From assembly GCF_003544815.1 (NCBI RefSeq), contig NZ_CP032100.1, positions 992,001 through 1,056,000 of the forward strand: 64,000 bases of DNA. Reading direction: 5' to 3'. The notes beneath the pieces are model-generated. The model worked only from the letters and a program-made list of their open reading frames with translations. It searched no databases and was not told the DNA's origin. The stretch is from Arcobacter suis CECT 7833. GTDB taxonomy: Bacteria > Campylobacterota > Campylobacteria > Campylobacterales > Arcobacteraceae. The translations under genes and the position numbers were made by a program. Shown here one piece after another: positions 44,594 to 54,413 of this stretch (the stretch's first letter is position 1; the number at the start of each line of letters is the position of its first letter).

Positions 44594-45976
44594 ATGTCAT
44601 TTTCAAACTTAGGTTTATGCACAGAACTTCTTCGTGCAATTAAAGAAGAGGGTTATACAACGCCAACGCCAATTCAAGCAAAATCAATTCCAGTGATTTT
44701 ATCAAATAAAGATGTTCTAGCAGCTGCTCAAACGGGTACTGGAAAAACGGCTGGATTTACACTTCCACTGTTACAAAGATTAAAAACTGCTTATAATAAA
44801 GATAAAAAATCTCATGTTAGAGCTTTGATTTTAACTCCAACAAGAGAACTAGCAGCGCAAGTTGCACAAAGTGTTGAGACTTATGGGAAATATCTTCCTT
44901 TTAAATCAGCTGTTGTTTTTGGTGGAGTTGGAATCAACCCTCAAAAAGCACTTTTAAAAAAAGGTGTTGATATTGTAATTGCAACTCCTGGAAGATTACT
45001 TGATTTAATTTCTCAAGATTGTTTAGATTTATCAAAAATCGAATTTTTTGTTCTAGATGAAGCAGATAGAATGCTTGATATGGGATTTATAAACGATATT
45101 AAAAAAGTTCTAGCAATTATTCCAAAACAAAGACAAAATCTTCTTTTCTCAGCAACTTTCTCAGATGATATTAAAAAACTAGCAGATAGTTTACTAAATT
45201 CTCCTGTGTTAATAGAAGCAGCAACTGCAAATAGCACTTCTCACAAAGTTGAACAAACTGTTCATTTAGTTGATAGAGAGAGAAAAAAAGAGCTTTTATT
45301 ACATTTAGTAAATAAAAACAACTGGAAACAAGTTTTAGTATTTACTAGAACAAAACATGGTGCAAACAAACTTAGTGAAGCACTTGTAAAAGATGGTATT
45401 TCTTCATCTGCAATTCATGGAAATAAATCACAAGGTGCAAGAACAAAAGCCTTAGATGATTTTAAAGCTGGAAATGTAAGAGTTCTAGTTGCAACTGATA
45501 TAGCTGCACGTGGGATTGACATCGACAATCTTCCACATGTAATAAACTTTGAATTACCAAATATTGCAGAAGATTATGTACATAGAATCGGAAGAACTGG
45601 ACGAGCTGGAAACGAGGGTGAAGCTATATCTTTAGTTTGTGTAGATGAACATGATTATTTGTTTGGAATTGAAAAATTAATCAAACAAAAAATCAGAAAA
45701 ATCGAAACAATCGGATTTAAAGTTGACCCAAATATCAAAGCTGAGCCAATAGGAAATAGAGGAAACAGAGGTAATAGTTCAAACCAAAATAGAACAGCAA
45801 AACCAAAAGAAACAAACTCTAGTTCTAAAAGAAGTTTTGGTAAAAAAAGAGTTGAAGAGAACACATCTTCAAGTGCAAAACCAAGAGGAAATAACAATAA
45901 ATTTGCTTCTAAAAAAAGTGAAACATCAGCAACTTCAAAAAACAGAAGAACAAACTCAGGTTTTAAAAACAACTAA
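44594..45976 (+). CDS. rhlE: DEAD-box RNA helicase (RhlE-like)
   Basis: 460 residues. The standard motifs are present: [15 protein letters not shown] (I), PTRELAAQV (Ia), DEAD in [13 protein letters not shown] (II), SATFS (III), and [14 protein letters not shown] (VI). The C-terminal 90 residues are basic, Asn/Ser/Gly/Arg-rich and probably disordered, as in RhlE-type helicases. It unwinds structured RNA in cold adaptation, RNA decay or ribosome assembly. The start ATG is preceded by GTACTT with only a weak RBS, which could allow regulation by leader structure. Confidence 0.93.
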   Translation: MSFSNLGLCTELLRAIKEEGYTTPTPIQAKSIPVILSNKDVLAAAQTGTGKTAGFTLPLLQRLKTAYNKDKKSHVRALILTPTRELAAQVAQSVETYGKYLPFKSAVVFGGVGINPQKALLKKGVDIVIATPGRLLDLISQDCLDLSKIEFFVLDEADRMLDMGFINDIKKVLAIIPKQRQNLLFSATFSDDIKKLADSLLNSPVLIEAATANSTSHKVEQTVHLVDRERKKELLLHLVNKNNWKQVLVFTRTKHGANKLSEALVKDGISSSAIHGNKSQGARTKALDDFKAGNVRVLVATDIAARGIDIDNLPHVINFELPNIAEDYVHRIGRTGRAGNEGEAISLVCVDEHDYLFGIEKLIKQKIRKIETIGFKVDPNIKAEPIGNRGNRGNSSNQNRTAKPKETNSSSKRSFGKKRVEENTSSSAKPRGNNNKFASKKSETSATSKNRRTNSGFKNN

Positions 45977-45994
45977 TTAGTTCAAAAAATATTT

Positions 45995-46027
45995 AAGTAA
46001 GGTATTGTTTTATAAAATACCTTACTT
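45995..46027 (+). terminator. Terminator-like hairpin after the DEAD-box gene
   Basis: AAGTAAGGTATT (45995-46006) and AATACCTTACTT (46016-46027), perfect 12 bp with a nine-base loop. It lies between rhlE and the beta-lactamase and explains why the upstream extension of the beta-lactamase frame (from 46005) is not real. Confidence 0.8.
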
Positions 46028-46046
46028 GAAATTTAGGAACTACACA

Positions 46047-46814
46047 ATGCACAAAAAAATCAAACTACTTATCACAATAATTTTTCTAACAAACTCTTTT
46101 TTGTTTGCTCAGGATTTGGAACTTGAAAATATATTCAAAAACAAACAAGTTGATGGAACTATTGTTATTGAATCTTTAAATACAAAAAAAATCTATATTT
46201 ATAATGACAAAAGGGCTGAAATGCTTTTTAGTCCTGCTTCAACTTTTAAAATTCCAAATACTTTGATAGCTTTAAATGAAGGTGTTGTAACAAAAGATTC
46301 TTTGATTATTTGGGATAAAAAAATCAGAGAATATGAATCTTGGAATAAAGACCAGACTTTACAAAGTGCTTTTAAAAGCTCTTGTGTTTGGTGTTATCAA
46401 GAGTTTGCTTCAAAAATAGGGGTTGAAAAATATGAAAAATATTTAAAAGAACTAAACTATGGAAATAAAAATATAGGAAATGATGTAACAAGATTTTGGT
46501 TAGATGAGAGTTTGAAAATCACAACATATGAGCAAATCAAATTTCTAAAACGATTATATACAAATGATTTACCTTTTAAAATTGAAGATATGAATACTTT
46601 AAAAGAAATAATGATTGATGAAAAAAATGAAGATTTTGTAATCCGAGCAAAAACAGGTTGGGAAGGGAAATATGGCTGGTATGTTGGTTTTGTAGAAACA
46701 AAAAATGATGTTTGGTTTTTTGCCACAAACATAGATACAAAATCAAAAGATGATTTAATAAAAAGAAAAGAGATAACTTTAGAGGCTTTAAAAATCAAAG
46801 GGATTATCAAATGA
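46047..46814 (+). CDS. blaOXA: Class D (OXA-type) beta-lactamase
   Basis: 255 residues with a signal peptide ending near FLFAQ. The class D motifs are complete: STFK (Ser nucleophile and the Lys that is carboxylated), SxV as SCV in KSSCVWCYQ, YGN in LNYGNKNIG, and KTG in AKTGWEG. It hydrolyses penicillins in the periplasm. An intrinsic OXA enzyme is common in Arcobacter-type bacteria and is a known basis of their ampicillin resistance. The cysteine pair three residues apart (CVWC) next to the SxV motif is unusual. It overlaps the epimerase gene by four bases, so they form an operon. Confidence 0.94.
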   Translation: MHKKIKLLITIIFLTNSFLFAQDLELENIFKNKQVDGTIVIESLNTKKIYIYNDKRAEMLFSPASTFKIPNTLIALNEGVVTKDSLIIWDKKIREYESWNKDQTLQSAFKSSCVWCYQEFASKIGVEKYEKYLKELNYGNKNIGNDVTRFWLDESLKITTYEQIKFLKRLYTNDLPFKIEDMNTLKEIMIDEKNEDFVIRAKTGWEGKYGWYVGFVETKNDVWFFATNIDTKSKDDLIKRKEITLEALKIKGIIK

Positions 46815-47692
46815 AGAAAGAGATGAATTACGAAATAAAAAATGAACATATCAAAGCAAAAATCAAATCTTTTGGAGCTGAATTAAATAGTTTACAAAAA
46901 TGTGCTGAAGAGTTGGAGTATATTTGGCAAGGTGATTCAAAATACTGGAATCGCCACTCTCCAATACTTTTTCCAATAGTTGGAAGACTAAAAAATGATA
47001 GTTATTTTTACCAAAATCAAAAATATAATATGACTCAACATGGATTTGCAAGAGACAAAGAGTTTGAAATTGTAAAAAATGAAGCTGATTTTATAGAGTT
47101 TAGATTAAAAAGTGATGAAAAAACTTTGGAAATATATCCTTTTTCTTTTGAGTTATATTTATTTTATAAACTCGAAAAAAATAGTTTGATAGTTTCATAT
47201 AAAGTGATAAATAAATCAGATGATAAAATGCTTTTTTCTATTGGTGCTCATCCTGCTTTTAACTGGACTTTAAAAGAAGATGAAAAAAAAGAAGATTATT
47301 TTTTGGAGTTCGAAAATATAAAAGAGACAAAAAGATATTTTTTAAATGATTTAGGTTTAGTTTATGATAGTGTTGATTTAAAAATAACAGATAATAAAAT
47401 AGCTTTAAATGAAGAATTATTTAAGAATGATGCTTTGGTTTTTGAAGATTTTAATATAAAAACACTTACTTTAAAAAACTCAAAAAATGAAAACTTTGTA
47501 AAACTAAATTTTGAAAACTTTCCATATTTAGGTATTTGGTCTAAACCAAGTGGCGCACCATTTATTTGTATTGAACCTTGGTTTGGAGTTGCTGATGATG
47601 AAAACTCAAATCAAAACTTTGAAGATAAAAAAGGAATGATTAATTTGGAAAGAGATGAAATTTTTTCTTGTTTTTATAGTATCGAAATTTAA
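46811..47692 (+). CDS. Aldose 1-epimerase-family protein
   Basis: 293 residues of the galactose mutarotase-like beta-sandwich family (YihR/LacX-like). Hallmarks are SKYWNRHSPILFPIVGRLKN near residue 45, MLFSIGAHPAFNW (catalytic His) near 145 and YLGIWSKPSGAPFICIEPW near the end. It is cytoplasmic, with the sugar or sugar-phosphate substrate unknown. The ATG overlaps the beta-lactamase stop (ATGA). A second ATG four codons in is an alternative start. Confidence 0.87.
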   Translation: MKKEMNYEIKNEHIKAKIKSFGAELNSLQKCAEELEYIWQGDSKYWNRHSPILFPIVGRLKNDSYFYQNQKYNMTQHGFARDKEFEIVKNEADFIEFRLKSDEKTLEIYPFSFELYLFYKLEKNSLIVSYKVINKSDDKMLFSIGAHPAFNWTLKEDEKKEDYFLEFENIKETKRYFLNDLGLVYDSVDLKITDNKIALNEELFKNDALVFEDFNIKTLTLKNSKNENFVKLNFENFPYLGIWSKPSGAPFICIEPWFGVADDENSNQNFEDKKGMINLERDEIFSCFYSIEI

Positions 47693-47766
47693 AATTAGCA
47701 ATTATTGGATTGTTATAAGTCTTTAATTACCTTATACTTTTATATTCTGTAAATATGGAGTATAAA

Positions 47767-48462
47767 ATGAAAATAGCAAATGTTTTATATGTAAAAGTAG
47801 GAGTTGTTACTTCGACTAAACTAGAAAATAGTAAAAGAACTGAATTAATTTCAGGAATTAAAAAATATCCTGTTTCAAAAGCATATCTTACAAAAACAGG
47901 TTTTAAAGAAGATTTTCAAGCTGATTTACTTCATCATGGCGGAGTTAATAAAGCTTTATTTCTTTTTTCAAGTTTAACTTATGAAAAAATCAACGCTTTT
48001 TATAACAATAATTTCGATATGGAAAATATGGCATTTTTTGGAGAAAATCTGATTTTGTCACAAGTTTGTGAAAAAGATATTTGTATTGGTGATGTTTTAA
48101 AAATAGGGCAAACAAAAATCCAAATAACACAACCAAGGCAACCTTGTTGGAAATTAAGTGCAAATACAAATCAAAAAAATATGACAAAATTTATTTTTGA
48201 TAGTGGTTTAACAGGGTGGTATGCAAAGGTTTTACAAGAGGGAAATATTAGCGTAGATGATGAAGTTATTTTGGAAAAAAGAACTTATCCAAATCTAAAT
48301 ATTGAAAAATTAAATCAGCTAATAATTAATCCAATGCTTGATGAAAAACTTACCTTAGAGGCTTTAAATTGTGCCCAATTAGGAAAAGCATTTATGGAGT
48401 CTTTATCTAAAAGATATAAATTAAAAGACAAAGATGAACAATTCTCATTTTATCATGAGTAA
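47767..48462 (+). CDS. MOSC-domain protein (YiiM-like)
   Basis: 231 residues from ATG 47767 with GGAG upstream. The family features are KYPVSKAYLTKTGFKEDFQAD, HHGGVNKALFLFSSLTYE (about 57) and FGENLILSQVCEKDI. The cysteine-containing TQPRQPCWKLSAN (about 120) is the MOSC sulfur-binding position. YiiM reduces N-hydroxylated compounds using a molybdenum cofactor; this gives the window another potential Mo enzyme besides FDH. Confidence 0.85.
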   Translation: MKIANVLYVKVGVVTSTKLENSKRTELISGIKKYPVSKAYLTKTGFKEDFQADLLHHGGVNKALFLFSSLTYEKINAFYNNNFDMENMAFFGENLILSQVCEKDICIGDVLKIGQTKIQITQPRQPCWKLSANTNQKNMTKFIFDSGLTGWYAKVLQEGNISVDDEVILEKRTYPNLNIEKLNQLIINPMLDEKLTLEALNCAQLGKAFMESLSKRYKLKDKDEQFSFYHE

Positions 48463-48472
48463 AAGGAAAAAT

Positions 48473-49648
48473 ATGAAATCAAATAGTTATTTATTGCCTT
48501 TATACAATAGATTGGATGTCTCTTTTGTAAAAGGAAAAAAATCAGTTTTATACGATGAAGAAGGAAAAGATTATATAGATTTTTCTTCAGGAGTTGGGGT
48601 TAATAGTTTAGGATATTGTAATAAAAAAGTTGTAAAAACAATAGAAAATCAAGCAAATAAAATCTTACATACTTCAAATATTTATCAAATAAAATCACAA
48701 GAAGAGTGCGCAAAAAAAATAGTTGAATTAAGCACTTATGATATGCAATGCTTTTTTTGTAATAGTGGAGCAGAAGCAAATGAAAGTGCTATAAAACTTG
48801 CAAGAAAATATGGAAATACAGCATTTTCTAAACCTAAATATAAAATCATAACAATAAAAAACTCTTTTCATGGAAGAACAATAGCAACACTAAAAGCAAC
48901 TGCCCAAGAGGATAAACATAAATATTTTGGACCTTATCCTGATGGATTTGTTTATGCAAATGATATAAAAGAAGCTATCTCTTTGATTGATGATTCAACG
49001 GTTGCTGTTATGCTTGAGTTGATTCAAGGTGAGGGTGGAATTTTTATGCAAGACATAAAAGAAGTAAAAGAGTTAAGTGAAATCTTAAAAAGTAAAAAAT
49101 TACTTCTAATAATAGATGAAGTTCAAACAGGAGTTTATAGAAGTGGAAAGTTTTTGATTTCTCACTACTTTAAAATCGAGCCAAATATCATAACTTTGGC
49201 AAAAGGATTAGCCACTGGAATTCCAATTGGTGTAATGATGACAAATTTAAAAGATGTTTTAAAAGCAGGTGATCATGGCTCAACTTTTGGTGGAAATCAT
49301 TTTTCAACTACGGTTTGTAAAGAAGTTTTGAATGTTTTAGAAGAGTATAAAAATAGTGGAAATTTGAAAAAAAATATAAGATATTTTAACAACTGTTTAA
49401 ACTATTTTGTTGATACTTACACAAATCTTTTTTCAAAAAAAACTGGTTTTGGTTTTATGCAAGGAATTGTATTAAAAGATGAAAAAAAATTAGAAGAAAT
49501 CATAAAAATAGCACTTAAAAATAGAATTTTAGTACTTAAATCTGGAAAAAATATAATTAGATTTTTACCTCCTTTAAATATCTCAAAAAAAGAGATGAAA
49601 CAAGGATTTAAAAGATTTGAGAATGCTTTAATTGAAATAAAAAAATAA
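48473..49648 (+). CDS. argD: Class III aminotransferase, acetylornithine/ArgD type
   Basis: 391 residues from ATG 48473 with AAAAGGAAA upstream. The PLP lysine is in TLAKGLATGIPIG (about 230), IIDEVQTGVYRSG lies before it, and the phosphate-binding area is NSGAEANESAIKLARK. Length and FHGRTIATLKATAQ fit acetylornithine aminotransferase, which makes N-acetylornithine in arginine synthesis. No other arg genes are adjacent, so a role in another transamination (for example succinylornithine or GABA) is possible. It starts shortly after the MOSC stop. Confidence 0.85.
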   Translation: MKSNSYLLPLYNRLDVSFVKGKKSVLYDEEGKDYIDFSSGVGVNSLGYCNKKVVKTIENQANKILHTSNIYQIKSQEECAKKIVELSTYDMQCFFCNSGAEANESAIKLARKYGNTAFSKPKYKIITIKNSFHGRTIATLKATAQEDKHKYFGPYPDGFVYANDIKEAISLIDDSTVAVMLELIQGEGGIFMQDIKEVKELSEILKSKKLLLIIDEVQTGVYRSGKFLISHYFKIEPNIITLAKGLATGIPIGVMMTNLKDVLKAGDHGSTFGGNHFSTTVCKEVLNVLEEYKNSGNLKKNIRYFNNCLNYFVDTYTNLFSKKTGFGFMQGIVLKDEKKLEEIIKIALKNRILVLKSGKNIIRFLPPLNISKKEMKQGFKRFENALIEIKK

Positions 49649-49721
49649 GCAATTTTCAGCTTGTTTTATGTTGTGTATTCTTTTATACTAAGTTTACATT
49701 TACATCAAAAAAGGCGAAAAT

Positions 49722-50195
49722 ATGAGACATAGAACAAAAACACATTTATTAACACAAGAACAAATTGAAGAGTTGTTTTTACGAGCAGAAGTTGGAAGAT
49801 TAGGAACTTTTTCACAAGATGGTTTTCCTTATGTTTTACCAATGCATTTTGTATATTTTGACAATAAAATATACTTACATGGATTAGCAAAAGGAAAAAA
49901 AATTGATAATATCAAGTTTAATTCAAATGTATGTTTTGAAATAGATGAGATGTTGTCTTTATTGTATGAAGGAGTTGAAAATCCTTGTGATGTTAATACA
50001 GAATTTAACAGTATTATTTTACAAGGTAAAGCTTTGTTAGTTGATGATTTTGATGAGAAAAAAATAGCATTATCTAAGATTGTAGAAAAATTTGCCCCAC
50101 ATTTATCAAATAAAGAATTACCTGCTAAGATGATAAAAGCAACAGCTGTAATTAGAATTGATATTTTAAACTATGTTGGAAGATATTATAAATAA
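49722..50195 (+). CDS. Pyridoxamine-phosphate-oxidase-fold flavin protein (NimA-like)
   Basis: 157 residues. The split-barrel FMN fold is visible in LRAEVGRLGTFSQDGFPYVL at the start, LHGLAKGKKIDNIKFNSNVC in the middle and FNSIILQGKALLVDDFDE later. Related proteins bind FMN or heme and include 5-nitroimidazole reductases; the role here is unknown. RBS AAGGCGA precedes the ATG. The gene is single, with a strong hairpin downstream. Confidence 0.8.
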   Translation: MRHRTKTHLLTQEQIEELFLRAEVGRLGTFSQDGFPYVLPMHFVYFDNKIYLHGLAKGKKIDNIKFNSNVCFEIDEMLSLLYEGVENPCDVNTEFNSIILQGKALLVDDFDEKKIALSKIVEKFAPHLSNKELPAKMIKATAVIRIDILNYVGRYYK

Positions 50196-50247
50196 GATTG
50201 AAAAAAGGATAAAGTTTTATAATAAGTAGTTATTCTTTTTATACATA

Positions 50248-50274
50248 AATTCCCAAGCTTATAGCTTGGGAATT
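50248..50274. terminator. Hairpin between convergent genes
   Basis: AATTCCCAAGCT (50248-50259), loop TAT, AGCTTGGGAATT (50263-50274), perfect 12-bp stem, followed by weak T-rich sequence. Confidence 0.8.
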
Positions 50275-50281
50275 ATTATAA

Positions 50282-51544
50282 TTATTTTATTTTGAATTTT
50301 CCATTTAAAACAAAATAAGAAATTAACCCTAACACAAGTCCCCAAAATGCTCCACCAATTCCAAATAAATTGATATTTGCAGCTGTTGCTAAAAATGTAA
50401 TCATTGCAGCTTCACGAGTATTATTATCACTTATTGCATTAGCAAGACTTCCTGCAATTGTACTTAACAATGCAAGACCTGCTAGTGTACTAATAAATGT
50501 TGCTGGGAAAGCTGCAAATAAAGCAGCAAGTGTAACTCCAAAAATACCAACTAAAATATAAAATATTCCTGCTGCAACACCAGCAATCCATCGTTTTGAT
50601 GGATCTTCATGGGATTCTTTTCCTGTACAAATAGCAGCTGTGATTGCTGCTAGATTAAAAGCATGTGAACCAAAAGGCGCCATCAATAATGAACCTAAAC
50701 CAGTAATTGCTAGAATTGGTTTTGCATTTGTTTTAAATCCATCATTTTTTAATATCAATAAACCTGGCATATATTGCCCAGTTAATGTGATTAAAAATAA
50801 AGGTAACGCAACACTTAATAAGGCATTTATTGAAAAAGTAGGTTCAGTAAAAATTGGTGTTGCCAATTTAAGTTCTAAACCAGAAAAATTAATTTGCGAT
50901 TGTAATAACAACAAGATAAATCCAAAACTTAAAACACATACAATAGCGTATCTTGCAGAAAATCGTTTTGCAATAATATAAATAAAAAACATAAAAATAG
51001 CCAAAATTGGGTCAATAGTCATATTTGAAAAAGCAGAAATACCAAATTGTAATAAAATACCTGCTAATAAACCAGAAGCAATACTAACTGGAATTAAACG
51101 AATTAATTTTCCAAAATAACCTGTAATTCCTAAAATAATAAATGCTAATGCAGAAATTAAATAAGCACCTATTGCTTCACTATATGGAACCGCTATAAGT
51201 GCAGTTATCAAAAATGCTGCTGCTGGTGTAGACCAAGCAGTAATAATTGGCTCTTTCGTGTACCAACTTAATAATATTCCTGTAATTCCAACACCTATAG
51301 AAATAGACCAAACCCATGAAGCAGTAAGTTCTGGACTTAATCCAGCCATTTGTGCAGCTTGAAAGATTAAAATAAAAGTACCACCATAATTAACAATAAC
51401 TGATATTAAACCAGCTATTATTGGTGGCAAAATATTAAAATAAGATTTAACAGTTTTTACCTTTTTAGGATTGACTGTATCCATATCTAAAACTAACTTT
51501 TCAATTACTTGATTTTGCGTAATTGTCGATGTTTCTTTATGCAT
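50282..51544 (-). CDS. benE: BenE-family benzoate/H+ symporter-like transporter
   Basis: 420 residues with about twelve membrane helices. The family signature GSHAFNLAAITAAICTGKE lies near residue 285, and the N-terminal segment has GGTFILIFQAAQMAGLSPEL. BenE transports benzoate or related aromatic acids, but no aromatic catabolic genes are seen near it, so the substrate is uncertain. I chose ATG 51544 behind GGAG; the ATG four codons upstream lies in the RBS zone. Confidence 0.85.
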   Translation of the reverse strand: MHKETSTITQNQVIEKLVLDMDTVNPKKVKTVKSYFNILPPIIAGLISVIVNYGGTFILIFQAAQMAGLSPELTASWVWSISIGVGITGILLSWYTKEPIITAWSTPAAAFLITALIAVPYSEAIGAYLISALAFIILGITGYFGKLIRLIPVSIASGLLAGILLQFGISAFSNMTIDPILAIFMFFIYIIAKRFSARYAIVCVLSFGFILLLLQSQINFSGLELKLATPIFTEPTFSINALLSVALPLFLITLTGQYMPGLLILKNDGFKTNAKPILAITGLGSLLMAPFGSHAFNLAAITAAICTGKESHEDPSKRWIAGVAAGIFYILVGIFGVTLAALFAAFPATFISTLAGLALLSTIAGSLANAISDNNTREAAMITFLATAANINLFGIGGAFWGLVLGLISYFVLNGKFKIK

Positions 51545-51671
51545 TTTATACTCCAAAGTTAAGATAATAAGAGTATAAAAGAATAAAAAAGTTTTTACAA
51601 TCCGTTAGTTGCTAATATTTTATTTTGATGTTTTTATTGATAATTTAAATATAAAAAAGATACTTGATATA

Positions 51672-52508
51672 TTATTCGTTTTGATTGTTGTCTTTTACTG
51701 ATTCATAAGCAATAAGTATTTTTTTTCTTTCAATGCCCCATCTATAACCGCTCATTGCTCCACTTTTTGCGATAACTCTGTGACAAGGAATCAAATAACC
51801 AATATGATTTCTTCCAATAGCACTAGCAACTGCTCTAACGGCTTTGGGTTTATCTAAATAATTTGCAATGTCAGAATAAGTGGCAACGATGCCATTTGGT
51901 AAGTTTAATAGGGCTTTCCAAACATTTACTTGAAGATTTGTTCCCTTTACAAAAAGGGAATATTTTTTGTTTTTAACGAAGATATTTTCTAAATATTCAT
52001 TGGCAGCTTTTTCATCGTGATGAAGATTGGCATTTTCCCAAAGTTCATTGAATCTACTAAAAATCTCATTTTTATTATCATCAATAAATCCTAGATAACA
52101 AACACCCTTATCTGTAAATCCAATTAAGGCTTCCCCAAAAGGAGTTTGTCCAAATCCATAAGTGATTTGTACATCTTTTCCTTTTTCTTTCCACTCTTTT
52201 GGAGTTACTCCAATTAGGTTTACAAAAAGTTCATGAAGACGACTACTGCTAGATAATCCAATATCCAAACTACTATCTAGAATGGATTTGGATTCTTTGA
52301 TATGCTCTTTTGCATAATTTAAAGTAACGCTGTGTAAAAATTGTTTGGGAGTTACACCTACATATTCTTTAAATACTCTTATAAAATGGTATTTACTCAT
52401 ACCGATATTTTTTGCAACTTCATCAACTGATGGATGTTCTTTGAAATTCTCATCAATATATTTTATTGCTTTTTCAATTTGTTTATAGTTGTTATTTAAA
52501 GTAGACAT
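51672..52508 (-). CDS. ada: Ada-like AraC regulator fused to O6-methylguanine-DNA methyltransferase
   Basis: 278 residues in two domains. The first 105 are an AraC-type double helix-turn-helix (VAKNIGMSKYHFIRVFKEYVG, SSSRLHELFVNLIGVTPKEW). From about 110 it is the MGMT domain, with the acceptor cysteine in IPCHRVIAKSGAMSGYRWG and the DNA-reading region VRAVASAIGRN. The zinc-binding N-terminal sensor of E. coli Ada is absent. It repairs O6-methylguanine by suicidal transfer and may regulate genes. It sits 27 bases downstream of glyA on the same strand. Confidence 0.92.
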   Translation of the reverse strand: MSTLNNNYKQIEKAIKYIDENFKEHPSVDEVAKNIGMSKYHFIRVFKEYVGVTPKQFLHSVTLNYAKEHIKESKSILDSSLDIGLSSSSRLHELFVNLIGVTPKEWKEKGKDVQITYGFGQTPFGEALIGFTDKGVCYLGFIDDNKNEIFSRFNELWENANLHHDEKAANEYLENIFVKNKKYSLFVKGTNLQVNVWKALLNLPNGIVATYSDIANYLDKPKAVRAVASAIGRNHIGYLIPCHRVIAKSGAMSGYRWGIERKKILIAYESVKDNNQNE

Positions 52509-52535
52509 GTTTCTTCTCCAAACGTTTAAAACTCT

Positions 52536-53798
52536 TTAAAAAGTCGATTTATTGTAAATCACAAAATTACTAGCAAGATTTTCTAATTCTTTATTAATTT
52601 TAGCATGAAGAGCTGTATCTTCAATATTATCTAAAACATCACAAATTTTGTTTGCAATTATTTCAAACTCTTTCTCTTTCATTCCTCGTGCTGTTAATGC
52701 AGGAGATCCAATTCTAATACCTGAAGTAACAAATGGACTTCTTGTCTCACCTGGAACTGTATTTTTATTTACTGTAATCCCTGCATTCCCTAAAGCTGCA
52801 TCTGCATCTTTACCTGAAAATGGTTTATTTAAAAAACTTACTAATACTAAGTGATTATCTGTTCCACCTGAAACTAAATCATATCCTCTTTTTATTAATA
52901 CATCTGCTAATACTTTTATATTTGCTTTTACTTGTTTTGCGTAATCTTTCCATTTTGGATCTAAGATTTCTTTAAATGCAACTGCTTTTGCAGCTATTAC
53001 ATGTACAAGTGGTCCACCTTGGATTCCTGGAAAAATAGCACTATTGATTTTTTTAGCTATCTCTTCATCATTTGTAAGAATCATCCCACCTCTTGGACCT
53101 CTTAAAGTCTTATGAGTAGTTGTTGTTACAACATGTGCGTATGGGAATGGACTCATATGTTCACCAGCTGCAACAAGACCTGCAATATGAGCAATATCAG
53201 CAAATAAAATTGCTCCAACAGCATCAGCTATTTCTCTGAATTTTTTGAAGTCAATTTCTCTAGCATATGCAGATGCACCACAAACTATAATTTTTGGTTG
53301 AGCTGTTTTTGCAATTTCCATAACTTTATCATAATTGATTCTTCCATCAAGTTCAACACCATAATAAAATGCAGAATAGTTTTTACCAGAAAAAGATGGT
53401 TTAGATCCATGAGTTAAATGTCCACCATGAGATAAATCCATACCAAGGATTCTATCACCTGCATTTATTAATGCAGCATAAACAGCACCATTAGCTTGCG
53501 AACCCGAATGAGGTTGAACATTTGCATAAGAGCAACCAAAGATTTTACAAGCTCTGTCAATTGCAAGTTGCTCAACAGCATCAGCAAATTCACAACCACC
53601 ATAATATCTTTTATAAGGATACCCCTCAGCATATTTGTTAGTAAAAACAGAACCCATAGCTTCCATAACAGCAGGACTTGTAAAGTTCTCACTTGCAATC
53701 ATCTCTAAGTGATTAGTTTGTCTTTTTAATTCATTCTCTATTATTTCGAATACTTCTTTATCTGCTTGTTCTAATTTTGCGTTTGTGATATAGTTCAT
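52536..53798 (-). CDS. glyA: Serine hydroxymethyltransferase
   Basis: 420 residues from ATG 53798 (RBS GGAGG). The PLP lysine is in [17 protein letters not shown] (about 225), the tetrahydrofolate side includes [17 protein letters not shown] near the start, and [15 protein letters not shown] is conserved. It interconverts serine and glycine with folate, supplying one-carbon units, and is housekeeping. The reading frame extends to 53825, but the RBS supports the later ATG. Confidence 0.97.
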   Translation of the reverse strand: MNYITNAKLEQADKEVFEIIENELKRQTNHLEMIASENFTSPAVMEAMGSVFTNKYAEGYPYKRYYGGCEFADAVEQLAIDRACKIFGCSYANVQPHSGSQANGAVYAALINAGDRILGMDLSHGGHLTHGSKPSFSGKNYSAFYYGVELDGRINYDKVMEIAKTAQPKIIVCGASAYAREIDFKKFREIADAVGAILFADIAHIAGLVAAGEHMSPFPYAHVVTTTTHKTLRGPRGGMILTNDEEIAKKINSAIFPGIQGGPLVHVIAAKAVAFKEILDPKWKDYAKQVKANIKVLADVLIKRGYDLVSGGTDNHLVLVSFLNKPFSGKDADAALGNAGITVNKNTVPGETRSPFVTSGIRIGSPALTARGMKEKEFEIIANKICDVLDNIEDTALHAKINKELENLASNFVIYNKSTF

Positions 53799-53954
53799 TG
53801 TAAAGCCTCCATTTTTTATTTCCAAAACAATAACTTAATTAAAAATATTAAACAATCCAAAAATTGCTATTTTAAACAGATATTTCATTTTTGAGATTTT
53901 ATTTTTATTTGTAGGTGATTTAAGAGTGATTTTTAGAAAAAGCAGAAGAAAAAA

Positions 53955-54284
53955 TTAATCTTCTAACTCTTCATCTTCTTCGTTATTTTCTTGATTTTTT
54001 TCTTTAGGTTTTCTAAATTCTGCTCGAGCTACTAACTCTAAATAGAAACTTTCAAGATTTTTACTTGCAGCTATATCAATAGATTTTGTAATATCTACAA
54101 ATCTAATTTCAGTAGCTTCTTCTTGTGTTTTACCAAATTTACAATCAAAATTCCAGTAATTACAATTTTCTGGTAATCTTTTTGTTCTTTCTCTTTTGAT
54201 ATATTTTCTTACATCATTTTTGATAGATTCAACTTGTCTATCTTTATTTTTGTTTGCAACTATTAGTTGGAATGTTTTTTTCAT
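53955..54284 (-). CDS. DUF6172-like small conserved protein
   Basis: 109 residues from ATG 54284 with AAAGGAT upstream. The features are KNDVRKYIKRERTKRLPENC, then NYWNFDCKFGKTQEEATEI and SKNLESFYLELVARAEFRKP, and an acidic tail. This layout matches a widespread family of unknown function (DUF6172) as I remember it. It is cytoplasmic and basic in the first half. The operon partner is unclear. Confidence 0.72.
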   Translation of the reverse strand: MKKTFQLIVANKNKDRQVESIKNDVRKYIKRERTKRLPENCNYWNFDCKFGKTQEEATEIRFVDITKSIDIAASKNLESFYLELVARAEFRKPKEKNQENNEEDEELED

Positions 54285-54413
54285 ATAAATCCTTTGGTGC
54301 AATTATAGCAAAAAATCCTAATTTATTTAATGAATAAATTCTATACAATCAATCATAAAATAAACAAACATAATTTGATATAATATTTATACATATAAAA
54401 AGAAAGAAGGTCG

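Noticed and set aside
45655-45972. Antisense ORF of 105 residues opposite the helicase tail
   Set aside because: It is the shadow of an Asn/Ser-rich coding region, with no RBS.
46005-46046. Upstream start of the beta-lactamase
   Set aside because: It would place the start within a perfect terminator hairpin, and the later ATG begins a normal signal peptide.
46457-46849. Antisense ORF of 130 residues opposite the beta-lactamase
   Set aside because: Low-complexity hydrophobic shadow of a real gene.
50640-50981. Plus-strand ORF of 113 residues within benE
   Set aside because: Frame shadow of a membrane protein gene; no RBS or domain.
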